Assembly: GCA_028564705.1 (NCBI GenBank)
Contig: JAPXFQ010002095.1
Coordinates: forward strand, 806,001 to 870,000
Source of the DNA: Apricaphanius iberus
Taxonomy: Eukaryota > Chordata > Actinopteri > Cyprinodontiformes > Aphaniidae
DNA: 64,000 nucleotides
Direction: 5' to 3'
Positions 60,906 to 64,000 of this stretch are shown piece after piece. A program made the translations under genes and the position numbers. The stretch's first letter is position 1; each line of letters opens with the position of its first letter. The notes beneath the pieces are model-generated. The model worked only from the letters and a program-made list of their open reading frames with translations. It was not told where the DNA came from and ran no database searches.

Positions 60906-62219
60906 GCATGTAGTTTCACCTGGTACTGGATGCAGACACGAGCACTGGCAGTGAAGGGAAAGTTGAACTTTATGCATTTTGTCTCATTTTTTGGGTTCAA
61001 TCATCAATTAAACAAAAAAATAAAAAAGTAAAAGGAATCAGGGATGTTGAAACAGCACCAGAAATCCAGACAGTCAGTCAGTCAGATCGATTGCAGGCAA
61101 ACAAGGCAGCAAACCTGACCAAAGTGCATCACAGCTCAACAACAACTAAACCCATTTCTGTTGATCTATTTTGCAACTTTCTAGATGCTAAATCATTACT
61201 GTGTACGGATCTAGTATCATAAGGGTAAATACCAGGAACTGGTAGCGTACCTGTATCCGGAATAAGCTCAGGGATCTGCAGCTCTGACCCGTCGATGTTC
61301 TGCATTCAGCCCGTCTGTCTAGTTACACACTTATTGATCTTTTTGAGTGATTGCTGGTGGACATCTCTGTGCATCGGATCTGAGGCGTCACACAGTTAAA
61401 AAGAAGAAGCAAACCCAACACAGGAAGCTCTCACATCAACAGTGATGGCGGCGAAAACAAACGTTCTAATGAATAAATGGAAAGGAGTGAGCTAAAGCTG
61501 CAAAAACAGTGACATGTAGACAGCTAGCAGACTGATGAGCAGCCGGTGGCTCAGTGAGGCGTGTTATGATGCGCCGCAGCAGGACTGGAAGGAATCACAC
61601 CTCGCTCTTCAGGAAACCAGTCCGACCAGAACGGATTCCAGTCATTATTTCCCATCTTAATCACCTGTAACCAAAACACGGCTCTCTGCTCAGGTCGCAT
61701 TCAGACAGGTGGTGCACCAGCTGGGAAGGTCAAACAGCTGAAACTCTTAAAAACTGAACGATCGTGCATTAATCCTTAATAATGCATCGTCATCCTCACA
61801 TCTATGTGATGCAACAACAACTCAGAGGTAGCAGAGGTCAGCTTCTACGTGTTCCTGTAGCCTTGCTGTATTTAACATATTTGTACTGGTCTCACTAAAG
61901 GTAAGAAAATAAATAAAACTGACATTTATTAAATAATGCAGCTCTGGCTACATGAAAACTAGTTTATGAGGCTGATGATGCAGACAGCAGAGAGCAGCAA
62001 GGGTGATCATGGGCCATTCTAAACCTTTAACATTTCAAATCATTACATAACCTCCCGCCCAGCAGTAGATGACCAGTTTAACTGGTATTTGCAGACAGGG
62101 GGTTACTGGGAACAGTTTCTGTCATAATGCATACTTTCAAACTCCACCCACATTCTACAAAATACACATAAAAGCTCTACTAGAAACATCCAGTGAGAGC
62201 CCAAGGCCATTATTCAGTC

Positions 62220-62370
62220 TTTGCTGTGTTTGTTCAACTACAAAACAGGACAGGTCAAGGGTCAGAAAAGGGGCAGCTAATATCTCTGCAGACCCCGCAC
62301 ATGCTGGGCACATCCAGGTCGGGGGGTACAGAGACGTCTTCTCTTCCCCAGGCCGTCACTCTGATAAACA
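62220..62370 (+). mobile_element. possible LINE ORF2 C-terminal scrap
   Basis: One frame reads ISADPAHAGHIQ and another LPQAVTLIN, both resembling the end of fish LINE ORF2 proteins (SDPxHPxH ... FPxAVxLLN). Confidence 0.35.
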
Positions 62371-63476
62371 TTCATATTTCCACTTATTCATTATTTCTGT
62401 TTTGTGAAACAAACATATTTACAAGACAGAGAACGTTTGATACTTGATTTTGTGCCTGTCAAGTTATGTTACGTGTTCAGCTTCTGCCCAAACTTGAAAA
62501 TGGCTTGGTCAACCGTAATAAAAGCACAGGAACAACTCTTTCTTCTTCACAATTTATTTGATTTTTCTTTGTGGAGGTAAATCAGGTTGAAACCTTCAAA
62601 AAGAGAACAGAGTTATACAATTATCACTCTCAAACAGAGTGGACAATGTTTAACTCATTTTTAAATAATGTAATATTAACTTAAATGCTTTTAACCTGCA
62701 ATATTTCCCATTTTATCATCTAAAATTAACATTAAAGACTAATCAATTGACCTGCAGCGCTTTTGACATTAAAGCATTTTAAATAGAAACATGACAAATA
62801 AATCAAATCTAAGCAGGCCATATCTTATTTAGGACAGTGAATGTTTTTATCCATACCAGTAGCCTCTTTTTGGTTTTCCCCAAGCTGAACAATTGTCTTT
62901 GTGTCTGCTGCATCCACTCTGAGGTGCAGACTGAATCTGTGCACTGCAGACAGGTGCTCCCACTCAGTTGATGAGCTTGATCAGCCTTGGGTTTTCCTCA
63001 TGCAAGCAGGTGGAGTTGTGCTACTCCACAGGCTTTAGGGGGCAGCATTGCCGACTGGCTAGGGTAACTAGACTGAATCTTACTTTGGACTTGACAGTGC
63101 CCAAACTTACAACCACGGTTGCCAAGTAGGGAACAAAGCAACATCTGATTGTGATTAATTTTTTCAAACTTACAGAAAGCAGAAACATAAAATAGAAGCA
63201 ATTCAAACCCAGATTACACGTCTCCATCAGCACCCACCAATGTGAACGTTTTTCCTTTTCTATTTCTCCGTTGATGTGTCAGTATTGTGAAGCAATTCCC
63301 CTCCCCGACAGCCGGGGGCGCAGACCTTTTCTGGCAGGTCTGCTCACCGTGGTCAACGACTATTTATTTACTTTAGCTTTTAAAAGTACATCCACTCAAG
63401 GAGCAATGGAACGACAATGAATTCTCAAAAATAAAGTGGATAATGGGAACGGCATCATTTTTTTTAGTTTAATGGA

Positions 63477-63499
63477 ATAATAATAATAATAATAATAAT
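63477..63499. repeat. (AAT)n microsatellite
   Basis: About seven AAT units. Confidence 0.9.
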
Positions 63500-63849
63500 C
63501 TGTAGTGTTGGCTAATTGGTTGCTTATAAAGAGAGCTGCAGATGATGAACTCAGGGCAAAGGGTGAAGGAGAAGAAACACAGGAAGCAGAAACACCAAAT
63601 CATCAATAGAGCAAAAAAAAATCTATTATTGAAGTTTAAATAAATAAAATGGCTTTTCAAAAAAAAAAAATTGCTTGGCAGAAATAAAGAGATGAGAAAA
63701 GAAGTCAGAAGAGACGAAAGAAAGGAAGCCATTCATCAGAAGGAAACAGGTTATGAATGAGACACACCCTTGGTATAAAAATAGCGCAGAACCGTGCAGC
63801 TTCTGTTTTATTTTTGCAATCAGTGGCAGAAAAATATGAACCTAATTCT

Positions 63850-63905
63850 TCCTTTTCCAGCAGAATAGAACAATCCTTTATTGTCCCACAAGGGGAAATT
63901 CAGCT
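63850..63905. repeat. short fish repeat end
   Basis: The string ctttattgtcccacaagggg is common at the end of a dispersed fish repeat, from memory; extent unknown. Confidence 0.4.
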
Positions 63906-64000
63906 GTAAATTCAGCAAGGTGGCAGGAAATACAAACATACAGATTCAGAAAGAGAAAGGTAGAAAAAAAATTATGGACAGAGTTACAAAAACTACAACA

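Larger units (their letters stand above)
60906..64000. other. region upstream of fgd4, no gene recognised
   Basis: AT-rich with short chance frames. It includes a possible LINE scrap near 62220-62370, an (AAT)n tract and a fish repeat end near 63855. Confidence 0.5.

Overview
The window looks like a teleost fish nuclear chromosome, probably percomorph-like: AT-rich, intron-containing, and dense in fish-type repeats (tRNA-derived SINEs, L2-like LINE tails ending in a tgaattg-type tail, a degraded Tc1 transposase, many hAT-type MITEs, CA, TA and AAT microsatellites). No bacterial-type operon, origin or CRISPR is present.

Two host genes lie tail to tail. On the + strand, 2436-7026 holds the last seven coding exons of nup205 (inner-ring nucleoporin); the gene starts upstream of the window. 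On the - strand, from about 50 kb (perhaps 60 kb) down to 12590, lies fgd4 (frabin), a Cdc42 exchange factor with an N-terminal region, DH, PH, FYVE and second PH domain. I could place sixteen coding exons whose splice phases agree. They give about 775 residues, close to the size of mammalian FGD4. The 5' end is uncertain: candidate first or upstream exons lie at 60134-60232, 50032-50187 and 44708-44805. The last two join in frame to known exons; the first does not join directly to the 48-50 kb exons.

Region by region: 1-2.2 kb is repeat, with a 5'-truncated LINE in antisense that carries a recognisable 28S rRNA fragment. 2.4-7.2 kb is the nup205 3' end with a hAT MITE in one intron. 7.2-12.6 kb is intergenic, with a TIR MITE at 9.8 kb and a family of palindrome-rich AAATATTTAG repeats. 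12.6-26.8 kb holds the compact catalytic half of fgd4 (PH2, FYVE, PH1, DH), interrupted by SINEs, a large hAT MITE and a 1.7 kb GC-rich block. 26.8-38.8 kb is one long intron with a Tc1 relic, a non-autonomous hAT with exact 8-bp target duplications, a double hairpin and MITEs. 38.8-50.2 kb holds the N-terminal fgd4 exons. 50-64 kb is mostly repeats (three related MITEs, LINE reverse transcriptase scraps, a BED-finger hAT relic) plus one candidate first exon.

The two genes have unrelated cell roles (nuclear pore scaffold; actin and Cdc42 signalling) and only share a neighbourhood. The features most worth a second look are the 28S fragment inside a LINE, the AAATATTTAG repeat family, the GC-rich block open on both strands, the alternative fgd4 first exons and the double hairpin at 32.56-32.65 kb.
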